A stretch of 64,000 nt of DNA, taken from NCBI GenBank assembly GCA_017547685.1, contig JAFYPD010000043.1, positions 1-64,000 on the forward strand, given 5' to 3'. Positions 54,381 through 62,383 of this stretch are shown one piece after another. The notes beneath the pieces were generated by a model. It was not told the DNA's origin. It saw only the letters and a program-made list of their open reading frames with translations, and ran no database searches. How positions within the stretch are numbered: position 1 is the first letter of the stretch; every line of letters starts with the position of its first letter. The translations under genes were made by a program, and so were the position numbers. The stretch comes from Peptococcaceae bacterium (GTDB lineage Bacteria > Bacillota > Peptococcia > Peptococcales > Peptococcaceae).

Positions 54381-54413
54381 AAAAGAAAAAGGCTCCCGCC
54401 GCAGCGGAAGCCT
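54381..54413 (-). terminator. Terminator after thioredoxin-like gene
   Basis: Minus strand: AGGCTTCCGC pairs with GGCGGGAGCCT (one mismatch), followed by TTTTTCTTTTT. Confidence 0.8.
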
Positions 54414-54426
54414 GAGAGAAATCTGA

Positions 54427-54747
54427 TTAGCCTAAGATTTCATCAATTTTATCTGTGTAAACTTCTTCTTCTTTTTTACCTGCGAATTTACCTAAGAATT
54501 CGCCGTCATTGAAGAACAGAACCTGTGGTACACCTTTCAGGGAGAAACGGTTGAACAGATCTTTTTCATCTTCAACGTCTACATGATAGAAGCCAAAGCC
54601 TTTACCAGCGTATTCTTCTTCGATTTCTTCAATCATCGGGTGAACTTCCTGACAAACATGGCAGCTTTTTCTGGAGAATAAAACCAGACATGGCTGACCT
54701 TCGTCGTAAATGATTTCTTCAAAAGAATTTGCGTTTAATTCCTGCAT
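54427..54747 (-). CDS. Thioredoxin family protein (CHVC active site)
   Basis: 106 residues. Thioredoxin fold with active site RKSCHVCQEVHPM (CHVC in place of CGPC), the strand GFYHVDVEDEKDLFNRF and the cis-Pro motif LKGVPQVLFF. It likely reduces disulfides in the cytosol. The altered active-site pair suggests a specialised partner. GAGGAG upstream of the ATG. Single gene. Confidence 0.92.
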   Translation of the reverse strand: MQELNANSFEEIIYDEGQPCLVLFSRKSCHVCQEVHPMIEEIEEEYAGKGFGFYHVDVEDEKDLFNRFSLKGVPQVLFFNDGEFLGKFAGKKEEEVYTDKIDEILG

Positions 54748-54960
54748 GATACTACACTCCTCATTTTTGTTAAATTGTAAAAAGGTTTACTTATTTCATG
54801 TATCCATTTTATCATTATTTCAGGTAATATGCAAAGACTATTCCCATTCAATAAGATTATTGTGATATAATTTTTAGCTATAACGATGCGGTGCTTTTCG
54901 CGGCAGCAGAAAACGGGTATAATGAAAGCAGTAGATTGAGAGAAAAGAAGGTGTTTCGTT

Positions 54961-55722
54961 ATGAAATTTATTTCCTGGAATGTAAATGGTCTGCGCGCCT
55001 GTGTGGGAAAAGGATTTCTGGATTTCTTCCATGAAATCGATGCAGATTTCTTCTGCCTGCAGGAGACAAAAATGCAGGCAGGGCAGTTAGAACTGGACTT
55101 GCCGGGGTATTACCAGTACTGGAACAGTGCAGAGAAGAAGGGATATTCGGGCACAGCGATTTTCAGTAAACAGGAGCCGCTAAGCGTGACATACGGATTG
55201 CCGCAGGAGGAACATAATCATGAAGGACGTGTGATTACACTGGAACTGGAACCGTTTTATCTGGTTACCGTGTACACGCCGAACTCGCAGGATGAACTGG
55301 CGCGGCTGGATTATCGCATGCAATGGGAGGATGACTTCCGGGCTTATCTGCAGGAACTGGACAAGAACAAGCCGGTCATCGTGTGCGGTGATTTGAATGT
55401 AGCCCATCAGGAGATTGACCTGAAAAATCCGAAAACAAACCGGAAAAATGCGGGATTTACTGACGAGGAACGCGGCAAAATGACAACCCTGCTGCAGTCC
55501 GGTTTTACCGACAGCTTCCGTTATTTTTATCCGGAAGCCGAGGGCATTTACAGCTGGTGGTCGTACCGGTTTAAGGCTCGTGAAAAAAACGCAGGATGGC
55601 GTATCGATTATTTTATCGTGTCGGATCGTCTGCAGCCGCAGCTGGAAGGTGCGAAGATTCATACGGAGATATATGGCAGCGACCACTGCCCTGTTGAGTT
55701 GACTTGTCAATTTTCCGTATAA
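54961..55722 (+). CDS. xth: Exodeoxyribonuclease III / AP endonuclease
   Basis: 253 residues. ExoA/Xth motifs: [29 protein letters not shown] (metal Glu), [30 protein letters not shown] and GSDHCPVEL (catalytic His). It cuts DNA at abasic sites in base-excision repair. GAAAAGAAGG before the ATG. Single gene. Confidence 0.96.
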   Translation: MKFISWNVNGLRACVGKGFLDFFHEIDADFFCLQETKMQAGQLELDLPGYYQYWNSAEKKGYSGTAIFSKQEPLSVTYGLPQEEHNHEGRVITLELEPFYLVTVYTPNSQDELARLDYRMQWEDDFRAYLQELDKNKPVIVCGDLNVAHQEIDLKNPKTNRKNAGFTDEERGKMTTLLQSGFTDSFRYFYPEAEGIYSWWSYRFKAREKNAGWRIDYFIVSDRLQPQLEGAKIHTEIYGSDHCPVELTCQFSV

Positions 55723-55812
55723 CTGTGTTGTGTTTGATATTTTGGTATAGAAAGACGTGCGGCAGTTGCCTACCGTTAAATTGTAATGCGAATTTTTAGC
55801 AGATGATAAATC

Positions 55813-55968
55813 AACGGGAGCCAGATACATTTGGCAACGTTCTGCATTAAAACGGAACAGATGCGCAGTATTGTCCAATGCGCGATGAACATTCGTTCAA
55901 ATCGCGCTGGACAATCAAACAGATGTCCGGCTTTAGCCAGGGCGGCCAAATTGTATCTGGCAAACGTT
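55813..55968 (+). repeat. Structured intergenic element, copy 2 of 3
   Basis: Outer stem: AACG…CGTT, then GCCAGATACA and TGTATCTGGC, then TTTGG and CCAAA. First arm contains GCATTAAAACGGAACAG as in copy 1. The central arm, 44 nt (55871-55914), runs TTGTCCA…TGGACAA with inner GCGCGATGAAC and GTTCAAATCGCGC. A third short arm is GGCTTTAGCC. It fills the 305-nt gap 55723-56027 between convergent genes; nothing else was found there. Confidence 0.8.
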
Positions 55969-56027
55969 AATGTTGCTTTGTCAGAGAGGGAGAAAATACA
56001 TACTTCTGTGGTATTGATTTTACAATA

Positions 56028-57383
56028 TCACTGTACTAGCTCCTCTAGTTGCCAGTATACAGTTTCGGTTTCTGTACTGTCGGTACTGCCGAAGAGATAT
56101 CGTTTTCCTTCATCGGTTTCGAGATAAATATATGGTGTGGTGCGCGGGTCCAGGCAGACGCTGGCGGAACCCCAAGGTGTGGAGAAGCGGCCTTTCTGTA
56201 CCGTTTCCATGCCTGTTCCGGCAGTACGGCGGAGACTTGGCTTTTCCGTTACATATTCGATATAGGTGATATCATCTAGCGGAATTTCATATTCCACGCC
56301 GGTGTGTGTGGATATAATGGATGTTTCAGTCAGTTCCAGCCCGACTGGTGTTGTCTCCAGATGGTCCATCCATACTCCGAAAAACGGCATGGCCAGAAAC
56401 AGTAGAGCGGTAAGTCCCATAAAAATCTGTCCGCTGCGTTTTGCCAGATTCACGGTTGTATTCATACCTACCCGGTTGTTTACAATCAGTCGGGTGTCGT
56501 TTTGGTCATAGTAGAATATACCAAAGATCCATTTGTCATCGTCATCTATATAAAAACCGGTACCGCTTTGTGCGGTTAGCGTTTCCTGCAGTTTACGCAG
56601 CTTCAGTTCAAGATAAATGGATGTTATAACCAGAATGAGACTGAGCGCTAGAATTCCGGACAGTGTCAGCGATGCACTGAAACTGGTAAGCCAGACAAGC
56701 AGATTCAGTGCCGCCATAAACCAGGCGCAGAGCAGCCACATTCTGCCCCAGTGATGGCGGCGAATACGAGTCAGTGCTTCGGTGAGTGCAAGGTTATCGT
56801 CAACCACTTCCGATTTATTGCGATAAAGGCAGCGGTAACCGAACCAGAAGAACAGTATTAGAGCCGCATCCAGCAGATATACAATCGCAATGTCTGTATC
56901 GGACAGCAGCGGAATGAGAGAGGTGACTGCAGGAAGCACAAACCAGTAAGGTGACAGCCAGCGAGTTTTTATAGCTGCGGCCTGTAAATCCACCGTCTGC
57001 ATTTGGCCGGAAGAGCGTTTCCAGCCACGGGTTTCTTTCAGCTGATTCAGTTTTCGGTTGCACTGAATGTATGGCACATACGGTAATACACAGCCCAGAA
57101 GCAGCCAGATCATCCAGATGGTCATAACCATTCCAGTTGTTGCAGGAATAAAGATGCACGGGATGGCAGCCGCGAACAGACCGATGCATACATAGAGCAG
57201 ATGTTTTTTGTAAACCGACAGAATCTGCTGCAATTCTTCATCGTCCCGTGCTTCCAGCGGGAATGTAACGCCGACTGCAATATTTTTCTTGAATTTGGTT
57301 TCGTTTTTCAGCAGCACATAAAAGAACGCAGGCATCCAGATTACACAGCCCCATAAAATCAGATTCATTGTGGAAATGTTCAT
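56028..57383 (-). CDS. DUF5808-containing membrane protein with PH-like tail
   Basis: 451 residues with about eight membrane helices. The segment DDDDKWIFGIFYYDQNDTRL followed by NNRVGMNTTVNLA is the DUF5808 pattern. After the last helix the C-terminal 110 residues form a beta-rich domain (VEYEIPLDDITYIEYV; PYIYLETDEGKRYLF) like a bacterial PH domain. Its start overlaps the GntR-type regulator stop by 4 nt, so both are in one transcript, the common pairing of YtrA-type regulators with membrane proteins. It may take part in an envelope-stress response (inference). Confidence 0.85.
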   Translation of the reverse strand: MNISTMNLILWGCVIWMPAFFYVLLKNETKFKKNIAVGVTFPLEARDDEELQQILSVYKKHLLYVCIGLFAAAIPCIFIPATTGMVMTIWMIWLLLGCVLPYVPYIQCNRKLNQLKETRGWKRSSGQMQTVDLQAAAIKTRWLSPYWFVLPAVTSLIPLLSDTDIAIVYLLDAALILFFWFGYRCLYRNKSEVVDDNLALTEALTRIRRHHWGRMWLLCAWFMAALNLLVWLTSFSASLTLSGILALSLILVITSIYLELKLRKLQETLTAQSGTGFYIDDDDKWIFGIFYYDQNDTRLIVNNRVGMNTTVNLAKRSGQIFMGLTALLFLAMPFFGVWMDHLETTPVGLELTETSIISTHTGVEYEIPLDDITYIEYVTEKPSLRRTAGTGMETVQKGRFSTPWGSASVCLDPRTTPYIYLETDEGKRYLFGSTDSTETETVYWQLEELVQ

Positions 57384-57751
57384 CGTTCTCCCTCCTCATA
57401 CAGTTTGCGGCACAGTTCCAGTGCCTCTTCTTTTCCTACACCGGCCAGACGCAGTTCGCTGAGCCGCAGTTTTAATCCTTCCATTGTTTCAGGCCGCGGG
57501 CCTGATGCTTTTTCCGGCTGGCACACCACAGCGCCGGAGCGGCGGTCGGTATGAATATAACCTTCCTGCTTCAATAGCTGATAGGCTTTGCTTACGGTCA
57601 TCATATTAATCCCGCATTCTTCCGACAACGCTCGAATTGTAGGCAGTTTAGCGCCGACTGCCAGTTTGCCTTCTGCGATGCCCAGCACAATCTGGTTACG
57701 TATTTGCAGATAAATTGGAATATCAGAGCCAAAATCTAAATGCAGCAGCAT
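57380..57751 (-). CDS. GntR family regulator, YtrA type
   Basis: 123 residues. N-terminal winged helix of the GntR family (DIPIYLQIRNQIVLGIAEGK; LPTIRALSEECGINMMTVSK; AYQLLKQEGYIHTDRRSGA) and a short C-terminal dimerisation stretch with no effector-binding domain, typical of YtrA. The ATG at 57751 has AAAGG 9 nt upstream; the ATG at 57769 lies within the operator palindrome and lacks a ribosome site. Probably represses its own operon through the palindrome at 57769. Confidence 0.9.
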   Translation of the reverse strand: MLLHLDFGSDIPIYLQIRNQIVLGIAEGKLAVGAKLPTIRALSEECGINMMTVSKAYQLLKQEGYIHTDRRSGAVVCQPEKASGPRPETMEGLKLRLSELRLAGVGKEEALELCRKLYEEGER

Positions 57752-57768
57752 AATGTCACAACCTTTCA

Positions 57769-57807
57769 TGCATCATTTACATTACTAAGTATAATGCAAA
57801 TGATGCA
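57769..57807 (-). promoter_or_regulatory. Long palindromic operator over the gntR promoter
   Basis: TGCATCATTTACATTA and TAATGCAAATGATGCA are 16-bp inverted arms (15 of 16 pairs) around a 7-bp centre. The predicted promoter on the minus strand (TTGACT at 57811-57816, 17-nt spacer, TATACT at 57788-57793) has its -10 in the palindrome centre, so a bound dimer would block RNA polymerase. Confidence 0.85.
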
Positions 57808-57832
57808 AAGAGTCAAGAGACAAATTTATTCA

Positions 57833-57860
57833 TTGCATTTTGCAGATGATTTCATATAAT
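57833..57860 (+). promoter_or_regulatory. Promoter of GNAT gene
   Basis: TTGCAT, 16-nt spacer, TATAAT, about 60 nt before the GNAT start. Confidence 0.7.
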
Positions 57861-57919
57861 AAACATAATGAATATTTGTACGATAAACGAACACCAGAAT
57901 AAGGAAAGAAGTGTTGTAT

Positions 57920-58390
57920 ATGATTGAACTGGAAGGCATGCAGGATGATGAAATTAAACTAACGCTGGCAAAAATGCTGCCCAAAGGGCATCCAGATATG
58001 GGCGATATGCCGATTTTGTTTTTTAATATCCGCTTGCTGGACGGCACCCGCATCGGGCAGTGCGATTTGCGTGTGGGTGACAGCCGGCATACGGAGGTGC
58101 TGGGCCACATCGGCTACGGTATTTATGAAGAGCATCGAGGGCATCACTATGCGGCCAAAGCCTGCCGTTTGCTGATGGACTATGCCAGACGGGCGCATAT
58201 GTCCCATGTGGATATTACCTGTGATACCGACAATGAGGCGTCTATTCGTACCTGTGAACTGCTGAACGCGCAGCTGCTGGGCACGGTGGTTGTGCCGCCG
58301 GATAACATTGATTATCAGAACGGCAGCCGGTTAAAATACCGGTATCGGATTATTCTGCAGGACGACAGCAGCGGAGAAAAATTATCCTAG
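57920..58390 (+). CDS. GNAT family N-acetyltransferase
   Basis: 156 residues. Acetyl-CoA-binding region of the GNAT fold: GHIGYGIYEEHRGHHYAAKA (motif A with the R/Q-X-X-G-X-G/A variant), then ACRLLMDYARRAHMSHVDIT and NEASIRTCELLNAQLLG. The substrate is unknown; it resembles RimJ/RimL-like small-molecule or protein acetyltransferases. AAGGAAAG lies 11 nt before the ATG at 57920; GTG 57911 and TTG 57914 in frame are alternatives. Confidence 0.85.
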   Translation: MIELEGMQDDEIKLTLAKMLPKGHPDMGDMPILFFNIRLLDGTRIGQCDLRVGDSRHTEVLGHIGYGIYEEHRGHHYAAKACRLLMDYARRAHMSHVDITCDTDNEASIRTCELLNAQLLGTVVVPPDNIDYQNGSRLKYRYRIILQDDSSGEKLS

Positions 58391-58450
58391 ACAGCATAAT
58401 CACCAAACGGTATCACTCTGTCATACACTATGATGACAGGGGGGAGCGGG

Positions 58451-58621
58451 ATGGAATTGTATCGGGATAGTTATGAAATTGTGGAGGGAAAAATCCGCGA
58501 CTTGCAGGAGCAGCGCAAAGAACTGGTGGATCTGGTGATGGAGCTGTTTCGGCAGGTGGAGGAGCTGGAAAAGCGGCTGGATGAACTGTACCGGAGCTGT
58601 GAGGCGGAGAAGTGGTTTTAG
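58451..58621 (+). CDS. Coiled-coil microprotein
   Basis: 56 residues, nearly all one charged helix with heptad-like spacing (IRDLQEQRKELVDLVMELF; VEELEKRLDELYRSCEAEKW). It is likely a coiled-coil dimer in the cytosol. GGGGGAG lies just upstream of the ATG at 58451. No family recognised. Confidence 0.65.
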   Translation: MELYRDSYEIVEGKIRDLQEQRKELVDLVMELFRQVEELEKRLDELYRSCEAEKWF

Positions 58622-58658
58622 AAATAAAGAAAAGTAAATAAATTTTAGAAAAAACTAC

Positions 58659-58810
58659 AAAAGCGGACAACTGCATTTCTGCGTCCCTCGTAAAATGTAC
58701 ATCTGGCTGCCTTGTCCAGCGCAATCTGAACTATCGTTCATTGCGCACTGGACAATTCATCCACCTGTTCATTTTAATCTCGACGTGCAGAAATCAGATT
58801 GTCCGCTTTT
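58659..58810 (-). repeat. Structured intergenic element, copy 3 of 3 (inverted)
   Basis: Outer stem AAAAGCGGACAA (58659-58670) with TTGTCCGCTTTT (58799-58810), extended by TCTGC/GCAGA. Read on the minus strand, it has ATTAAAATGAACAG, then the 44-nt central arm (58712-58755) TTGTCCAGTGCGCAATGAAC … GTTCAGATTGCGCTGGACAA, then CCAGATGT, aligning with copy 2. Lies between convergent genes. Confidence 0.8.
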
Positions 58811-58862
58811 ATAATTGAGAAAACTGTTTTTAGTGCAATAGTTTTTGATTTACAGATTAGTT

Positions 58863-59546
58863 TTATATTCCGATAAAACCCTTCAACAGAAACCAGACAG
58901 CGGGAACCAGCAGGGCCGGCAGCATGTTCAGGGTTTTGCAGTCTTTCAGGCCGAGAATACCGATGCCGGAGCTGGCAATCAGAATACCGCCGATGATGGA
59001 GATTTCGGTCAGCAGTTCTGCGGATAACAGCGGAGCCAGAAAACCGGCACCCAGGTAAATACCGCCCTGCCAGAGAAACAGCACGATGGCAGATAAGGCG
59101 ATGCCGATGCCGTAAGTGGAGGCCAGTACCATAGATGTGACAAAGTCCAGCGTGGCGTTGGTTAATAGATAGGTGTGGTCCCCGTACAATGCACTCTGGA
59201 TTGGCCCCAGAATAGACAGCGTGCCGATGCAGAATAATAAGACTGCGGTGGAGAGGCCCTGCGCCAGCTGTGAAGTGCCGAATTTACCGGCCAGCCGCTG
59301 AAACCGGCCGTCTAGGTCTAAAATTGTGCCGATTAAACTGCCCGCTGCCAGACTGATGATAAACAGTACCGGATACTGGCTGTTTGGCATATTGCTGACC
59401 ACGGCATTGATGCCCAGCGCAGTGGCCGCCAGGCCCATAGCGGTGAACAGTGCACCTGAATATTCTTCTTTGATTCCTTTCCGGACAACACTGCCGATGA
59501 TACTTCCAGTGATAATGGTACAGACATTGACGATGGTTCCTAACAT
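58863..59546 (-). CDS. DUF554 family membrane protein
   Basis: 227 residues with about seven membrane helices; begins MLGTIVNVCTIITGSIIGSV and contains CIGTLSILGPIQSAL, both family hallmarks. The ATG at 59546 has AAAGGAGCAAG upstream; the longer frame to 59708 lacks a ribosome site. Function unknown; some relatives are suggested transporters. Confidence 0.92.
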   Translation of the reverse strand: MLGTIVNVCTIITGSIIGSVVRKGIKEEYSGALFTAMGLAATALGINAVVSNMPNSQYPVLFIISLAAGSLIGTILDLDGRFQRLAGKFGTSQLAQGLSTAVLLFCIGTLSILGPIQSALYGDHTYLLTNATLDFVTSMVLASTYGIGIALSAIVLFLWQGGIYLGAGFLAPLLSAELLTEISIIGGILIASSGIGILGLKDCKTLNMLPALLVPAVWFLLKGFIGI

Positions 59547-59726
59547 GATGACTTGCTCCTTTGCTGTAACGATTATGATTGATATAACGAATATTATAGC
59601 AAATAACCTGTGGTTTAGGCAACTTTCTGCATGAGATAAGGCTATACAGAAATTTTCAGGCGTGATAAAATAAAAGTTACAGAATTTTTTCAGAAAGACA
59701 GATTCCATGACAAGGAACGGGACAGG

Positions 59727-61049
59727 ATGAATTACGAGGAAGCGTTAGCATATATCAATCAGTTGAATAGCAGGGGCATTGCCCTTGGCCTGGAGCGTAT
59801 CAGCGTGTTATTAAATCTGCTGGGTAATCCGCAGGACAGTCTGCGTTGTATTCATGTGGCGGGCACCAACGGTAAAGGGTCGGTGTGTGCATTTATGGAC
59901 AGCGCACTGCAGAAAGCCGGGCTGCGTGTTGGCCGTTACATTTCGCCAACGCTGTATGCCTATCGGGAACGGATTCAGATAAATGGCGTCTGGATTCCAG
60001 AGCAGAATCTGGCGGAACTGCTGACGGCTGTGCGCAGTGCCTGTGAAACGATGGCGCAGCAGAATCTGGAACAGCCCACGGTATTTGAGGTGGAAACAGC
60101 GCTGGCCTTTTTATATTTTAAACAGCAGCAGTGTGATTATGTGCTGCTGGAGACAGGTATGGGCGGACGGCTGGACTCCACCAATGTGATTGTCCGGCCG
60201 GTGGTATCTGTGATCACAGCAATCAGTATGGACCACACCGCTATGCTGGGTGATACGCTGGCTGCCATCGCAGCGGAGAAAGGCGGCATCATCAAAGATG
60301 GCTGCCCTGTGGTGATTGGCCCGCAGCAGCCGGAGGCACTGGATGTGTTATTGCAGTGCTGCAGTAATTGCCATGTGACACCGGCAGCGGCCGATGAAAC
60401 AATGCTGTATCGACTGCACTGGAGCCCGCAGGGACAGCAGTTTTCCTACGGCAGATGGGAGAATGTGTCTATTGGTTTGCTGGGCGATTATCAATGTGTG
60501 AATGCCATGATTGCGCTGGAGGCATTACAGATTCTGCAGCAGCAGGAACCGGCTCTGTCTGACCAGGCCGTTCGGAGCGGGCTGGAAGAGGCAAAATGGT
60601 CCGGCCGGTTTGAAGTGCTTCATCAGAAGCCGCTGTTTATTGTAGACGGCGCCCACAATCCTGCCGGAGCACAGGCACTGGTGGATACCCTGCAGCAGCA
60701 TTTTGCCGGGCGGCAGATTTATTTACTGATGGGCGTATTCAAAGATAAAGACTACAGGCAGATTGCGGAAATTATGAGCGTCTGCGGAGATACGATTTAC
60801 TGTTTTCAACCGCAGCAGGAGCGGGGGCTGCGGGCTGATGCGCTGGCGGAAGCGGTACAGCCTTTTTACCGCAATACTGTGATTGCGGACAGTGCCGAAC
60901 AGGCAGTACAGAGAGTATTACAGCAGGCCGGAGAGCAGGATATCGTTGTGTCTTTCGGCTCACTGTCTACCATCAGCGATGTACAGCATGCAGTGTATCG
61001 CATCACACAGGAGGAGGTGCAGCATGGAACAGAACATGAAACGGATTGA
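59727..61049 (+). CDS. folC: Folylpolyglutamate/dihydrofolate synthase
   Basis: 440 residues of the Mur-ligase superfamily: P-loop VAGTNGKGSVCAFM, SPTLYAYRERIQING, LETGMGGRLDSTNV, and the C-terminal IVDGAHNPAGAQAL. It adds glutamate to dihydropteroate or to folates using ATP. It is the first gene of a four-gene folate operon. The stop lies 26 nt inside the next gene. Its start is preceded by GGAACGGGACAGG, a weak ribosome site. Confidence 0.95.
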   Translation: MNYEEALAYINQLNSRGIALGLERISVLLNLLGNPQDSLRCIHVAGTNGKGSVCAFMDSALQKAGLRVGRYISPTLYAYRERIQINGVWIPEQNLAELLTAVRSACETMAQQNLEQPTVFEVETALAFLYFKQQQCDYVLLETGMGGRLDSTNVIVRPVVSVITAISMDHTAMLGDTLAAIAAEKGGIIKDGCPVVIGPQQPEALDVLLQCCSNCHVTPAAADETMLYRLHWSPQGQQFSYGRWENVSIGLLGDYQCVNAMIALEALQILQQQEPALSDQAVRSGLEEAKWSGRFEVLHQKPLFIVDGAHNPAGAQALVDTLQQHFAGRQIYLLMGVFKDKDYRQIAEIMSVCGDTIYCFQPQQERGLRADALAEAVQPFYRNTVIADSAEQAVQRVLQQAGEQDIVVSFGSLSTISDVQHAVYRITQEEVQHGTEHETD

Positions 61050-61515
61050 TGCAATTTTACAGGATGATCGGTTTGTGTACGGGCTGCAGCGAATCACCGA
61101 ACTGGAAGCGAAGCGCATTTTCTGCTGCCATCGGCTGGACCATCTGCTGGATGTGGCCCGCATTGCATGGATTATGGTGCTGGAACAGCAGATGCCTTTA
61201 CAGAAAGATATTGTTTACGGTGCGGCACTGCTGCACGATTTAGGCCGGTATCGGCAGTATGAGGAGAATATTCCCCATCATCAGGCCAGTGCGGAACTGG
61301 CGGCTATGATACTGCCGGATGCAGGTTATACGGCAGAAGAAACCGCTATAATTGCAGATGCCATCGGACAGCACGGTGATGAGGCAAAAAGCCGGAGTCA
61401 GCTGGCGCGGGTGCTGTACCAGGCCGACAAACTGAGCCGCAACTGTTTCCAGTGTGCCGCACAGACCGAATGCAAATGGACGGAAGAAAAGCGAAATAAA
61501 ATCATTCAATATTAA
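61024..61515 (+). CDS. HD domain phosphohydrolase in folate operon
   Basis: 163 residues. HD-domain metal motif: CCHRLDHLLDVARIAW (His), ALLHDLGRYRQYE (HD), PHHQASAELAAMIL (His) and LYQADKLSRN (Asp). The start ATG at 61024 has GGAGGAGGTG upstream and overlaps folC by 26 nt, so it is translationally coupled to folate genes. Similar HD proteins sit in folate operons of other Firmicutes; it may remove phosphate from a pterin intermediate, a step whose enzyme is often unassigned (inference). Confidence 0.88.
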   Translation: MEQNMKRIDAILQDDRFVYGLQRITELEAKRIFCCHRLDHLLDVARIAWIMVLEQQMPLQKDIVYGAALLHDLGRYRQYEENIPHHQASAELAAMILPDAGYTAEETAIIADAIGQHGDEAKSRSQLARVLYQADKLSRNCFQCAAQTECKWTEEKRNKIIQY

Positions 61516-61528
61516 GGAGTGTAACATC

Positions 61529-62383
61529 ATGCAACAGACAATGAAGATTGGCAGCCGGGTTTTTGATTTACACAATCACACTTACATTATGGCGATTTTA
61601 AATGTCACGCCTGATTCTTTTTCCGACGGCGGCAGCTATCAGACCATAGACGATGTGCTGTACCGGGTGGAACAGATGATTGCCGAGGGGGCAGATATCA
61701 TTGATATCGGCGGGGAATCTACACGACCGGGGCATACTGTCATTGGAGATGATGAGGAAATCAACCGCGTGGTGCCGGCCATTGCGGCCATCGCAAAGCG
61801 GTTTGATGTGCCGATATCCATTGACACGTACAAGGCACCGGTGGCGCAGGCTGCGCTGCAGAGCGGGGCGCATCTGGTCAATGATATCTGGGGGCTGCAG
61901 CATGACAGCGCCATGGCCGATGTGATTGCGAAAGCAGGGGCGAGCTGCTGCCTGATGCACAATAAAAATAATAAAGACTATACGGATTTTCTGCCGGAAT
62001 GCATGGAAACGCTGCGTAAAAGTGCAGAAACTGCGCTGCGGGCCGGTATTCCGAAAGAAAAGATCATGCTGGATCCGGGCGTCGGGTTTGGCAAAACCTA
62101 TGAACAGAACCTGTACGTGATGAAGCATCTGGAAGCGTTCCAACAGCTTGGATATCCAATGCTTTTAGGTACATCCCGTAAATCTATGATTGGACTGGCT
62201 CTGGATCTGCCTGTTGACCAGAGGCTGGAAGGCACACTGGTAACAACCGTAATGGCGGTGCTGGCCGGCTGGAATTTTGTGCGGGTACACGACGTAAAAG
62301 AAAATTACCGTGTAATTAAAATGGCCGAAACCATACGAAACTGTAAGTTGCAGGGCGGACAGGAGGATCAGGAACATGGATAA
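61529..62383 (+). CDS. folP: Dihydropteroate synthase
   Basis: 284 residues. TIM barrel with the two DHPS signatures: MAILNVTPDSFSDGG and DIIDIGGESTRPG; later ISIDTYKAPVAQAAL, HLVNDIWGL, MLDPGVGFGKT and GTSRKSMIG. It joins p-aminobenzoate with the pterin pyrophosphate and is the sulfonamide target. TAAGGAG before the ATG; the end overlaps the next gene by 8 nt. Confidence 0.96.
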   Translation: MQQTMKIGSRVFDLHNHTYIMAILNVTPDSFSDGGSYQTIDDVLYRVEQMIAEGADIIDIGGESTRPGHTVIGDDEEINRVVPAIAAIAKRFDVPISIDTYKAPVAQAALQSGAHLVNDIWGLQHDSAMADVIAKAGASCCLMHNKNNKDYTDFLPECMETLRKSAETALRAGIPKEKIMLDPGVGFGKTYEQNLYVMKHLEAFQQLGYPMLLGTSRKSMIGLALDLPVDQRLEGTLVTTVMAVLAGWNFVRVHDVKENYRVIKMAETIRNCKLQGGQEDQEHG

